This document shows, piece after piece, positions 51,743 to 58,677 of a stretch of 58,677 nucleotides of DNA (position 1 is its first letter; the number at the start of each line of letters is the position of its first letter). Position numbers and translations under genes: made by a program. Origin of the DNA: an uncultured Oscillibacter sp. (lineage in GTDB: Bacteria; Bacillota; Clostridia; Oscillospirales; Oscillospiraceae); the NCBI GenBank assembly GCA_910585245.1, contig CAJUCO010000013.1, positions 1 through 58,677 of the forward strand. Reading direction: 5' to 3'. The notes under the pieces were generated by a model. That model saw only the letters and a program-made list of their open reading frames with translations. It was not told where the DNA came from and did not search any database.

Positions 51743-51909
51743 GAAAGTCACTCCCCTCAGCACACAGTTATTATATCATTTGTAAAGCAAAATGCAATAT
51801 ATTTCTTTACAAAAGTTGGATAAGTTTTTTGGCAGCTTCGTGGACCCACCTGCCCCACCCTGGTATGCAGTCTTCAAAGGAAAGGCCGCCTTCCTGCTCC
51901 CGGCGCAAA

Positions 51910-51951
51910 AAAAGCCCCTGGAACAGGCGGTCTGCTGCTCCAGGGGCTTTT
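51910..51951. terminator. Terminator after the penicillin-binding protein gene
   Basis: A stem AGCCCCTGGA (51913-51922) with its complement (51939-51948), flanked by an A-run and T-run, so it can work in both directions. Confidence 0.8.
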
Positions 51952-51986
51952 GCTTTTTTCATTCAGGAAAGGCGCTTCCCGCCGCC

Positions 51987-54707
51987 TCAGGGGGCGATGC
52001 CCCAGAGTTCCGCGAACAACCCGCCCCCTCCGTTGGGATCAGGTTCCGGTGTTACCGGCTCCTCCGGCTCGTTGGGCGACACCGGAGGCGGGTCCGGCTC
52101 CGGTGTGGGAGTAGGCGGCTTGGGCGACGGCCCGTAGCCCTCGTGGCTTTCGCCGGAATTGGGGGGGATATAGGGATCCGTCACGCCAGGGTCGGTGACA
52201 CCGCTTCCGCCGTTGGGATTGTTAGGGTTCAGCGGGTCCAGAGGATCTTGCAGGGGCACACCCTCGTGAACAGGACAGCCGCCGGTGGGATTCTCCTCCG
52301 AAGGTTCCTTCGCCTTTTCCAGGTTGCTGATCAAATACTGGTCGTCCTCGGCGGTGATGCTGGGGCCGTAGTCCTCTCGGACATAGTCCAGATAGGCCCG
52401 CTGCTCCACCACCGCCTCAGGGCAGGTCTCCCCTGCCAGACAGTGGCCCTCGGTGCAGTAGGAGACCACCTTGTGAAGGGTGCACGGCTCTGTGGGTCCG
52501 GTACCCGCCGCCGCTTCAAAGGTGCCGGTCCGCCCGCCTCTGGGGTCGGCCTGACAGGCTTCCGTGGGCTGCATACCGCTGTCCAGGCAGACCCTGATGG
52601 TGGTCAGGCCTGTAGAGGGCTTGTTGTCAAACCCCTTGTTTTCCAGCTCCGCGTGGAGCGGCTCCATGACCTTTTTCCACATGGTAATGGCGGGGTTTCC
52701 GTTGTAGCTAATGCGCTCGTTTTCGTCATAACCCGTCCACACCGCCGCCACATAATAGGGTGTAAAGCCCACAAAATAGCGGTCGAAGTTTTTATTTGTG
52801 GTACCCGTCTTTCCCGCGATGGTCATGCCGTTAAACCGGGCCTGTCCGCCAGTGCCGAAGGCCACGGCGTTTTTCAGCATATCCGTCATGAGGTAGGCCG
52901 TGGTCTCCTTCATGGCCACATGGCTCTCCCCCTGGTTTTCCAGTACCGTCACCTCCTGGCCGGTGTTGTGGTCGATGCGGGTCACCCGGACATAGGTCCG
53001 CGGCTCGTTATAAATCCCCTTATTGGCGAAGCAAGCGTAGGCCGCCGCCATCTCCACGGTGTTCAATCCCCGGGACAAACCGCCCATGCCCAGGGCGCCC
53101 GCCACCATGTCGTCCGCCACCAGCCCCAGTTTCAGGTTCTCCGTGGCGAAGCGGTAGGCCTCCTCCACCCCCACAGACTGAAGGGCCTGGACGGCAATGG
53201 TATTGATGGATTTTTGCACGCCGGTCCGCACGGTGGTAAAGCCGCTGTAGCCCTGAGGGGAGTTCTTGGGCCAGGGGCTGCCGTTGAGCTCTTGAACCGG
53301 GTAGTTGTCAAATACGCTGCCCTGGGTGATGGTTCCGGCGTCCAGCGCCGGGGCGTAAGCCGTCAGGGGCTTCATGGAGGAGCCCACCTGCCGCCGGCCT
53401 GTGGCGTAGTTCCAGCCCAGGTTTTCCTTCTTCTCCCCCACCTTGCCCACCATGGCCACAATGTTTCCGGTGTAGGGGTCCAGAATGGTGATGCCGGATT
53501 GGAGCTGCTGGCCGTTCCGGGAGGTCACGTCCAGGTTGCTCCGGTCCTCGTAAACGCTCTCCGCCAGGGTCTGGACCTCCGGGTCCAAGGTGGTGTAAAT
53601 GCGGTAACCGCTGTTATACAGCCGGGTATAGGCCTCTTCTTCGGTGATTTTAAACTCGTCTTGCAGATCCTGAACCACGTCCCGGATCACCTGGTCCACG
53701 AACCACGAGTTGATCTCCACCGCTCCGCTGGCTTTTTCCACGATCTCGTCCACGGAGGTGGACCCGTCGGAAAAGCGAAGAACCTCCGCCTTGGCGGCCT
53801 CCGCCTGGGCCTCTGTGATATAGGGCACCCCCGTGTCGGGATTAATGACCTCCTCGTTGCACATCCGGTTCAAAATCCAGCCCTGGCGCTCCTTGTTCAG
53901 CTCCCGGGGAGTGACTTTGCTCCCGTCCTCCCGGGTGATGGTGATAGAGGACATGGGTCCGTATTTGGAGGGGTTGTTGGTAATGGCGATGAGGCTGGCG
54001 GCCTCCGCCAAGTCCAGATCCTTGGCGTCCTTGCCAAAGTAGAACTGAGACGCCGTCTGAACGCCGTAGCAGCCCTGCCCCAAATAGATGGTATTCAGAT
54101 ACAGCTCCAGGATATATTCCTTGGGATAATTCTTGTCAAACTCCAACGCCCGGAAAATCTCCCGGACTTTTCGGTTGACATAGGGCTTGTCGTCGTGGGT
54201 CATGTTTTTCAGCACCTGCTGGGTGAGCGTGGAGCCGCCGTAGCTGCCGTCTCCCGCCAACAGGTCCAGCACCGCGCCTGCGGTGCGCCGCCAGTCCACG
54301 CCCTGGTGCTGGAAAAACCGGTGGTCCTCAATGGCCACGGCGGCCTGCCACAGATAGGGGGACATCTCGTCGATGCCAACCAAAATGCGGTTTTCCCGCC
54401 CGTGGACGTTCTGAAGCTCCTTCCAGGCCCCGGACTCCTTGTCCTGATAGTAGATGAAAGAGCTGAGATTCATGGTATAGTCCTCTGCCCGCACCTCCAC
54501 GTTGGGAATCACCACCGTGTCGATATACTCCTTGAAAAAATGCAGGCCGATCAGCGCCGTACAGACGCCGATGAGCAGGACCGTCCAGAGCGTAATAAAA
54601 ATCCACTTCACCACTCCCAGCGCAACCTGCGCCGGGGAGGACCTTCTGGGCCTCCTGCGCCGGGTGGGCTGGGAGGCCGGATGTTCTCTTCTTCCGTGCT
54701 GCTCCAA
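51987..54707 (-). CDS. Class A penicillin-binding protein (transglycosylase/transpeptidase)
   Basis: 906 residues; polymerises and crosslinks peptidoglycan outside the membrane. It has a basic cytoplasmic tail (RRRRPRR), one transmembrane helix at about 32-55, and a GT51 domain with EDHRFFQHQG near 128, GGSTLTQQ near 160 and KVREIFRALEF. The transpeptidase has the SxxK motif in GSSMKP near 444, SxN in SINTIAVQA and KTGTT near 631. After about 700 a Pro/Gly/Asn-rich tail of roughly 100 residues is typical of Gram-positive PBP1. I chose the TTG at 54707, about 11 bases after AAGGAGG; the frame has no ATG with a better site. The gap 54708-54968 is otherwise empty. Confidence 0.9.
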   Translation of the reverse strand: MEQHGRREHPASQPTRRRRPRRSSPAQVALGVVKWIFITLWTVLLIGVCTALIGLHFFKEYIDTVVIPNVEVRAEDYTMNLSSFIYYQDKESGAWKELQNVHGRENRILVGIDEMSPYLWQAAVAIEDHRFFQHQGVDWRRTAGAVLDLLAGDGSYGGSTLTQQVLKNMTHDDKPYVNRKVREIFRALEFDKNYPKEYILELYLNTIYLGQGCYGVQTASQFYFGKDAKDLDLAEAASLIAITNNPSKYGPMSSITITREDGSKVTPRELNKERQGWILNRMCNEEVINPDTGVPYITEAQAEAAKAEVLRFSDGSTSVDEIVEKASGAVEINSWFVDQVIRDVVQDLQDEFKITEEEAYTRLYNSGYRIYTTLDPEVQTLAESVYEDRSNLDVTSRNGQQLQSGITILDPYTGNIVAMVGKVGEKKENLGWNYATGRRQVGSSMKPLTAYAPALDAGTITQGSVFDNYPVQELNGSPWPKNSPQGYSGFTTVRTGVQKSINTIAVQALQSVGVEEAYRFATENLKLGLVADDMVAGALGMGGLSRGLNTVEMAAAYACFANKGIYNEPRTYVRVTRIDHNTGQEVTVLENQGESHVAMKETTAYLMTDMLKNAVAFGTGGQARFNGMTIAGKTGTTNKNFDRYFVGFTPYYVAAVWTGYDENERISYNGNPAITMWKKVMEPLHAELENKGFDNKPSTGLTTIRVCLDSGMQPTEACQADPRGGRTGTFEAAAGTGPTEPCTLHKVVSYCTEGHCLAGETCPEAVVEQRAYLDYVREDYGPSITAEDDQYLISNLEKAKEPSEENPTGGCPVHEGVPLQDPLDPLNPNNPNGGSGVTDPGVTDPYIPPNSGESHEGYGPSPKPPTPTPEPDPPPVSPNEPEEPVTPEPDPNGGGGLFAELWGIAP

Positions 54708-54968
54708 AGTAACGAATACCTCCTTTAGCCGGGGATACCGCCTTTGCCCCGGTCGCCGGGGAAGGCGAAGCGTGTCAAATCCAGTCGCTGCCAGGGCTTC
54801 CAAAAATTTGCGAAGGCCCCTTGTTTTCTATTGTATCATCCCCTGTCAATATTGAAAATGTCGGATTTCACCGAAAAAAAGTTCCCGCTTCGCATGGATT
54901 TATTGATTTCGGGCAGACTAACTCCCACTGGCGCTGCCAATTTTTCGCCTTTTTCACGAATTATACTC

Positions 54969-54997
54969 TTGCAATTGGCGGAGTTTCCGTGTAAAAT
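54969..54997 (+). promoter_or_regulatory. Promoter of the DUF1292 gene
   Basis: TTGCAA (54969-54974), 17-bp spacer, TAAAAT (54992-54997), 31 bp before the start codon. Confidence 0.78.
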
Positions 54998-55027
54998 ACA
55001 GTTGAGCCCAGAAAAGGAGGCCCGCCT

Positions 55028-55309
55028 ATGAGTGAAGATTTTGGCCCCACCTTCCTGACCGTCACCGACGAGGAGGGAAACGAGCTGGTCCTGGAGTTCA
55101 TGGACGCTCTGGAGCACAACGGTCAACTTTATCAGGCCTTCTTCCCCGCCGAGACCGAGGGGGAGGAGGACGACCCGGACGCCGGACTGGTGATTTTAAA
55201 AGTTCTCCACGAGGATGGGGAGGATGTTCTCTCCACTTTGGATTCTGACGAGGAGCTGGAAACGGTTTACAACCTCTTTATGGAGACCCTGTTCGACGGC
55301 GAGGAATAA
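55028..55309 (+). CDS. DUF1292 family protein
   Basis: A 93-residue acidic protein of the DUF1292 (YrzB-like) family, with FLTVTDEEGNELVLEFMDAL at the N terminus and EELETVYNLFMETLFDGEE at the C terminus. Its function is unknown; in Firmicutes it usually accompanies the RNase-HI-like yrrK and alaS genes, which are not here. AAAAGGAGG precedes the ATG. It has its own promoter and is followed by the 6S-like RNA region. Confidence 0.88.
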   Translation: MSEDFGPTFLTVTDEEGNELVLEFMDALEHNGQLYQAFFPAETEGEEDDPDAGLVILKVLHEDGEDVLSTLDSDEELETVYNLFMETLFDGEE

Positions 55310-55333
55310 ACCCGTAAAACCCAACATAACCAA

Positions 55334-55532
55334 AGTACCCTGCGGGGTGCGTGATAGATCTTTTTTTAACCCACATTTCGTTATAAGGGACGCTGGATCA
55401 AAGCGTGGTTCGCAGGCCTCCCGGCTGCCGTTCGCGGCTGGAAGTTGGAAGCGGTAAAGCGCTTTGGAGGCGACCCACCTGTCCGTAAAGGTGCAGGTTA
55501 TAACGAGGTCTACACGGCTCTCGCGGGGTACT
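55334..55532 (+). ncRNA. ssrS: 6S RNA candidate
   Basis: A 199-nt non-coding stretch closed by an 11-bp stem (55334-55344 with 55522-55532, one G-U pair). It has TGCGTGATAGATC near the 5' side and several pairing blocks such as CGTTATAA/TTATAACG that fold it into a long rod with an internal bubble. Size, shape and location in a gene-free gap fit 6S RNA, which binds housekeeping RNA polymerase in stationary phase. The assignment rests on recall and eye-folding, not on a covariance search. Confidence 0.6.
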
Positions 55533-55690
55533 ATTATGCCCATACGGCCCTTTTGTCTTTCAGAATCTTTTCAGCCCGGTACCTTATCCTTTACACCGTC
55601 ACTCCGCTGTCATTTTACCGGTCCAGCTCCGGGATTTGATGAAAAAACCGTTAATTCTCAGCTTTTCTTCCCCTGAAACGGATTTTAGGC

Positions 55691-55719
55691 TTGCACTCTC
55701 GCCCGTCTTCCGCTATAAT
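55691..55719 (+). promoter_or_regulatory. Promoter of the foldase gene
   Basis: TTGCAC (55691-55696), 17-bp spacer, TATAAT (55714-55719). The ATG follows at 55798. Confidence 0.82.
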
Positions 55720-55797
55720 AGGCAAGTGCGTAAAATCCAGCCCACCGTCATTTGGGCAAAAAATTGTAACCGAAAACTTGAGAGGACTGAACAACAA

Positions 55798-57429
55798 ATG
55801 AGCGCATCGAGAGAAAAGCAAAACCGTCAGGCCACATCGAGCCAGACCGACCCCAAAACCGCCCGGGAGGCACAGCAGCGCAAGGAGGAAAAACGGACCA
55901 ACCTTCTGTACGGCCTCATTGCCGCCGCCGTTGTCGTCGGCGTCATCATCTCCTTCGTCTGGCGCAGCGACCTCATCCCGAAAATGAGCAAAGCCGCCAC
56001 CATTGACGGAGAGTCCTACAGCGCCGCCGAGGTGGCCTACTACTATCAATCGGCTTACAGCAATTTTGTCAACAACAGCCAGTACTCCTACTTCCTCAGC
56101 TATCTGGGGCTGAACACCGGCGCCTCCCTTAAAAACCAGGAGATCAGCGCTGACACCGCCTCCATGCTGGGCATCGAGGTCCCCAACGCGGACACCGAAC
56201 CCGCCGAGGGGGAGGATGCTTCCGGAGAGGAAACGGCTCCCGTCTCCACCGGCTTGACCTGGCACGATTACTTCTTGGATCAGGCCTTGGAGAACATGAG
56301 CGTCATCCAGGCCGCCCTGAAGGCCGCCGACGCCGAGGGCTTCCAGTACCCCGCCGGGGTTCAGGCCCAGTATGACGACAATATGGCCGCTCTCAAGTCC
56401 ACGGCGGCGGCCAGCGGCATCTCTGTCAGCCAGTATCTCAAAGGCAGCTTTGGCGCCGGTGTGACGGAAAAGGTCTACAGCGAGCAGCTTATGCGGGTTC
56501 TCCGTTATAGCGCTTACGCCGACGCCCACCAGAATAGCCTGACTTTCTCCGACGGCGAGCTGGAGGAAGTCTATAATGGGGACCGCAACACCTATGATCA
56601 CGTGTCCTATGAAATTGTCTCCCTTTCCGGCTCTGCCGAAAGCACCACCGACGCCGAGGGCAACACCGTAGAACCCACGGAAGAGGAGTCTGCCGCGGCC
56701 CTGGCTGCCGCCCAGGAGACCGCCGGCACCATTCTGAGCGAGTTCCAGGACGGCGGTGACCTGGAGCAACTGGCCGAAGAATATGACGGCACCTACAGCA
56801 ACAACGAAAAAGGTAGCTACAGTTCCGGAAGCGTCACAAGCGAATGGCTCTACGACAGCGCCCGGAAAGCCGGTGACTCCGCACATCTGGAAGATGAAAC
56901 CGTCCAGTATGTGGTGGTCTTCCACGACCGCTTCCGGGATGAGACGCCCACCATTGACATTCGTCACATCCTGGTGCCTCTGGGAACCGCCACCATTGCC
57001 GAGGGAGAAGAGGGCTACGAAGACCAGCAGGCCCAGCTAAAAGCCGACGCCCACGCCAAGGCCGAGGAATTACTGGCCCAGTGGCAGGGCGGCGAGGCTA
57101 CCGAGGCTTCCTTTGCCGATCTGGCCCTGAAGGAATCCACCGATGGGTCCAAATACGACGGCGGCCTGTATACCGAGGTCTACCAGGGACAAATGGTCAC
57201 GGAGTTCAACGACTGGTGCTTTGACGCCTCCCGTCAATCTGGCGACACCGGCGTGGTGGACACCCAATTCGGCTCTCATGTCATGTATTTCTCCGGTGTG
57301 AACATGAACCGCTGGCAGTCTCAAGCCGCTACCCTTTTGCGCAACGAGGATTACACCGCCTGGGAAGAGGAGATCACAAAAGATGTCACCATCCAGCGCA
57401 ACGAGTCCGGTTTGAAGCTGATCGGCTAA
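55798..57429 (+). CDS. Membrane-anchored parvulin-type peptidyl-prolyl isomerase (PrsA/SurA-like)
   Basis: 543 residues. A charged cytoplasmic N terminus (about 1-33) is followed by one transmembrane helix (about 36-55, LLYGLIAAAVVVGVIISFVW). Outside is a SurA_N-like helical region (about 65-260) and a parvulin domain at about 395-510 (IDIRHILVPL, ADLALKESTDGSKYDGGLY, FGSHVMYFSG). It should help fold proteins on the outer face of the membrane, such as the large adhesin and PBP of this window. Unlike Bacillus PrsA it is anchored by a helix rather than a lipid. AGAGGA precedes ATG 55798. Confidence 0.85.
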   Translation: MSASREKQNRQATSSQTDPKTAREAQQRKEEKRTNLLYGLIAAAVVVGVIISFVWRSDLIPKMSKAATIDGESYSAAEVAYYYQSAYSNFVNNSQYSYFLSYLGLNTGASLKNQEISADTASMLGIEVPNADTEPAEGEDASGEETAPVSTGLTWHDYFLDQALENMSVIQAALKAADAEGFQYPAGVQAQYDDNMAALKSTAAASGISVSQYLKGSFGAGVTEKVYSEQLMRVLRYSAYADAHQNSLTFSDGELEEVYNGDRNTYDHVSYEIVSLSGSAESTTDAEGNTVEPTEEESAAALAAAQETAGTILSEFQDGGDLEQLAEEYDGTYSNNEKGSYSSGSVTSEWLYDSARKAGDSAHLEDETVQYVVVFHDRFRDETPTIDIRHILVPLGTATIAEGEEGYEDQQAQLKADAHAKAEELLAQWQGGEATEASFADLALKESTDGSKYDGGLYTEVYQGQMVTEFNDWCFDASRQSGDTGVVDTQFGSHVMYFSGVNMNRWQSQAATLLRNEDYTAWEEEITKDVTIQRNESGLKLIG

Positions 57430-57444
57430 GTACCAGCTATTTCA

Positions 57445-57470
57445 GGGGCCGGCAAATGCCGGCCCCTTTT
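57445..57470 (+). terminator. Terminator after the foldase gene
   Basis: GGGGCCGGCA with its complement, 2-nt apex, then TTTTCTT. Confidence 0.88.
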
Positions 57471-57516
57471 CTTAAACGATACATTCGAACTTTAAAGAAA
57501 GAAAGAGGGGGTATTT

Positions 57517-58212
57517 ATGCTAGTTGGCACGCTGGTCAATACCGCTACGGTGATCAGCGGGTCCCTCATCGGTCTGCTGCTGGGAAATATTCTGCCGGAG
57601 CGGTTGCGGGACACCGTGATGAAGGGCCTGGGACTCAGTACTCTTTTTGTCGGCATCGACGGAATGCTGGGAGGCAGCAACGCCTTAATCACGATTCTCT
57701 CCATAGCGGTGGGAGCTGTGACCGGCGAGCTTTTTGACCTGGATGGGCACCTGAACCGCTTTGCAGAGGGCCTGGAACAGAGATTCAAGAAGGGCCGGGA
57801 GGGAGGAGGACCCTCCCTGGCAGAGGGCTTTGTAACGGCCTCTCTGGTCTTTTGTGTGGGGGCTATGACCATTGTAGGGGCCTTGAATGACGGACTTTCG
57901 GGCAATCACGAGATGCTCTTTACCAAGGCCACCTTAGATTTTGTGTCCTCTATCATCTTCGCCTCCTCCCTGGGCCTGGGGGTACTGCTGTCGGCTGTGG
58001 CGGTGTTCACCATTGAGGGAGGTATCGCCTGCCTTGCCAGTTTTGTGGCTCCCATCCTGCAACAAAACCCTGACACTGTGCCGGAGATGACGGTGGTAGG
58101 TTCCGTGTTGATTGTGGGAATCAGCCTGAATTTACTGGGAGTTACAAAGTTAAAAATCATGAATTATGTACCGGCGATTTTTCTGCCGGTCCTACTGTGC
58201 CTGTTTATGTGA
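57517..58212 (+). CDS. DUF554 family membrane protein
   Basis: A 231-residue integral membrane protein of the DUF554 (YdfK-like) family, with about six to seven hydrophobic segments, the opening MLVGTLVNTATVISGSLIGLLLG, the central FCVGAMTIVGALNDGLSGNHEMLFTKATLDF and the closing LNLLGVTKLKIMNYVPAIFLPV. A transport role is assumed for the family but not proven. AAAGAGGGGG lies before the ATG. It is monocistronic with a terminator behind it. Confidence 0.92.
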   Translation: MLVGTLVNTATVISGSLIGLLLGNILPERLRDTVMKGLGLSTLFVGIDGMLGGSNALITILSIAVGAVTGELFDLDGHLNRFAEGLEQRFKKGREGGGPSLAEGFVTASLVFCVGAMTIVGALNDGLSGNHEMLFTKATLDFVSSIIFASSLGLGVLLSAVAVFTIEGGIACLASFVAPILQQNPDTVPEMTVVGSVLIVGISLNLLGVTKLKIMNYVPAIFLPVLLCLFM

Positions 58213-58237
58213 GAATCCATATAAAAAACCGCATAAA

Positions 58238-58273
58238 AAACCGCGCCTGTCTTTTGACAGAGGCGCGGTTTTA
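58238..58273 (+). terminator. Terminator after the DUF554 gene
   Basis: An AAAACCGCGCCT...AGGCGCGGTTTT stem with a short internal bulge and a T-run. Confidence 0.85.
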
Positions 58274-58284
58274 TTATGAAATAT

Positions 58285-58313
58285 TTGCATTTCCATCCAT
58301 AAGACTGTAAAAT
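58285..58313 (+). promoter_or_regulatory. Promoter of the terminal small unit
   Basis: TTGCAT (58285-58290), 17-bp spacer, TAAAAT (58308-58313), followed by AGGAGG at 58325-58330. Confidence 0.7.
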
Positions 58314-58339
58314 GAGGGAATGACAGGAGGGACCTAGCT

Positions 58340-58585
58340 ATGGCATTCATGTTCGCCACTTTCGTGAAAGCCGCCTATACGAGTTCCACTTTACCTGCCA
58401 ACTGTCCAAGGGCCACGTCGAAGTGGTTCTTCTGGACAGCCACAAGCGGGAATTATTACGGTTGAGCCCGCACAAGATCACTGGGAGCATCAAGTTAAAC
58501 CAAGAAAGCGATATTATCTGCTCCGGGAATTTCAAAGCTCCACAGGCAAATGTGAGTTGCGCTGGTAAGGTGCTCTATAAACAAA
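58340..58585 (+). pseudogene. Small gene with apparently broken frame
   Basis: A good promoter, ribosome-binding site and ATG (58340) lead into a frame that stops after about 40 codons. Another frame starting around 58342 reads a more protein-like sequence, EFHFTCQLSKGHVEVVLLDS then SPHKITGSIKL, but has no start codon and runs into the terminator. A frameshift near the 5' end (and perhaps a second later) would explain this. I do not recognise the protein; it has the look of a small beta-rich secreted domain. It could also be sequencing error. Confidence 0.4.
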
Positions 58586-58613
58586 AAAGCAGGTTGTCGA
58601 AACAACCTGCTTT
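58586..58613 (+). terminator. Terminator of the terminal unit
   Basis: A 12-bp stem (58586-58597 with 58602-58613) and 4-nt loop flanked by A and T residues. The remaining 64 bp to the window end hold nothing recognisable. Confidence 0.8.
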
Positions 58614-58677
58614 GTGTTGGCACCACCTATCTTCCCGGGCCGTCGCCAGCCAAGTATTGTGGGCAGAAACGAGCTTA

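Noticed and set aside
51792..54728. 978-codon open frame on the plus strand
   Set aside because: It is antisense to the penicillin-binding protein, whose GT51 and transpeptidase motifs are unmistakable; the plus frame is low-complexity and has no known motif.

Overview
The window looks like chromosomal DNA of a GC-rich anaerobic Clostridia of the gut type, most like Oscillospiraceae such as Flavonifractor, Lawsonibacter or Oscillibacter relatives. The grounds are Gram-positive ribosome-binding sites (AAGGAGG), TTGNNN-N17-TANAAT promoters, SLH surface anchoring, PTS and TRAP transporters, DegV, DUF1292, a PrsA-like foldase and a candidate 6S RNA. The genus is inference.

1-16.6 kb is mobile DNA at the 3' end of an initiator tRNA-Met gene. 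Element B (3248-16621) is bounded by two identical 46-bp copies of the tRNA 3' half. It carries a tyrosine integrase, a DUF6809 gene, a MobP-type relaxase with Sel1 repeats, an RHH mobilisation accessory protein, a HTH/replication-like gene, an excisionase-like gene and a DUF6076 gene. As cargo it has a complete beta-glucoside PTS: a LicR-like regulator, EIIB, EIIC, EIIA, a GH1 6-phospho-beta-glucosidase and its own HPr. To its left lies the right end of a second element (A) with a nearly identical integrase and DUF6809 gene, interrupted by an IS110-family insertion sequence that may encode a bridge RNA. The two elements are in tandem at one tRNA site.

16.6-27.6 kb is resident chromosome: tRNA-fMet and tRNA-Leu, a tocopherol-cyclase-like protein, and a Crp/Fnr regulator divergent from a metal-chelate/tetrapyrrole ABC importer. 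The importer is followed by siroheme-branch genes (precorrin-2 dehydrogenase, then a uroporphyrinogen-III methyltransferase/synthase fusion). Next come a bactofilin, an unrecognised membrane protein and a DegV protein. Two kinds of palindromic repeat are scattered here and in the island.

27.8-39.6 kb is the most interesting region, a divergent catabolic locus that I cannot match to a described pathway. The minus arm has a TRAP transporter (DctP, DctQ, DctM), an MmgE/PrpD enzyme and a YheO/DauR-like regulator. The plus arm has a PrpB-like carbon-carbon lyase, a two-subunit aconitase-type hydratase, a hydantoinase-family cyclic amidase, an isochorismatase-family amidase and an ACC deaminase/D-cysteine desulfhydrase-family PLP enzyme. 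Together this is a PrpD-aconitase-PrpB dehydrate/hydrate/cleave module without a citrate synthase, joined to ring-opening and deamidating enzymes. A cyclic imide (for example an alkylmaleimide) or a hydantoin-like compound is a reasonable candidate substrate.

39.7-58.7 kb encodes the cell envelope: a 2544-residue SLH-anchored adhesin with a lone tyrosine recombinase upstream, a flotillin, an RHH-antitoxin fusion protein, a class A penicillin-binding protein, DUF1292, a 6S-like RNA, a membrane-anchored PrsA-type foldase and a DUF554 protein. At the right edge is a small transcription unit whose reading frame appears broken.
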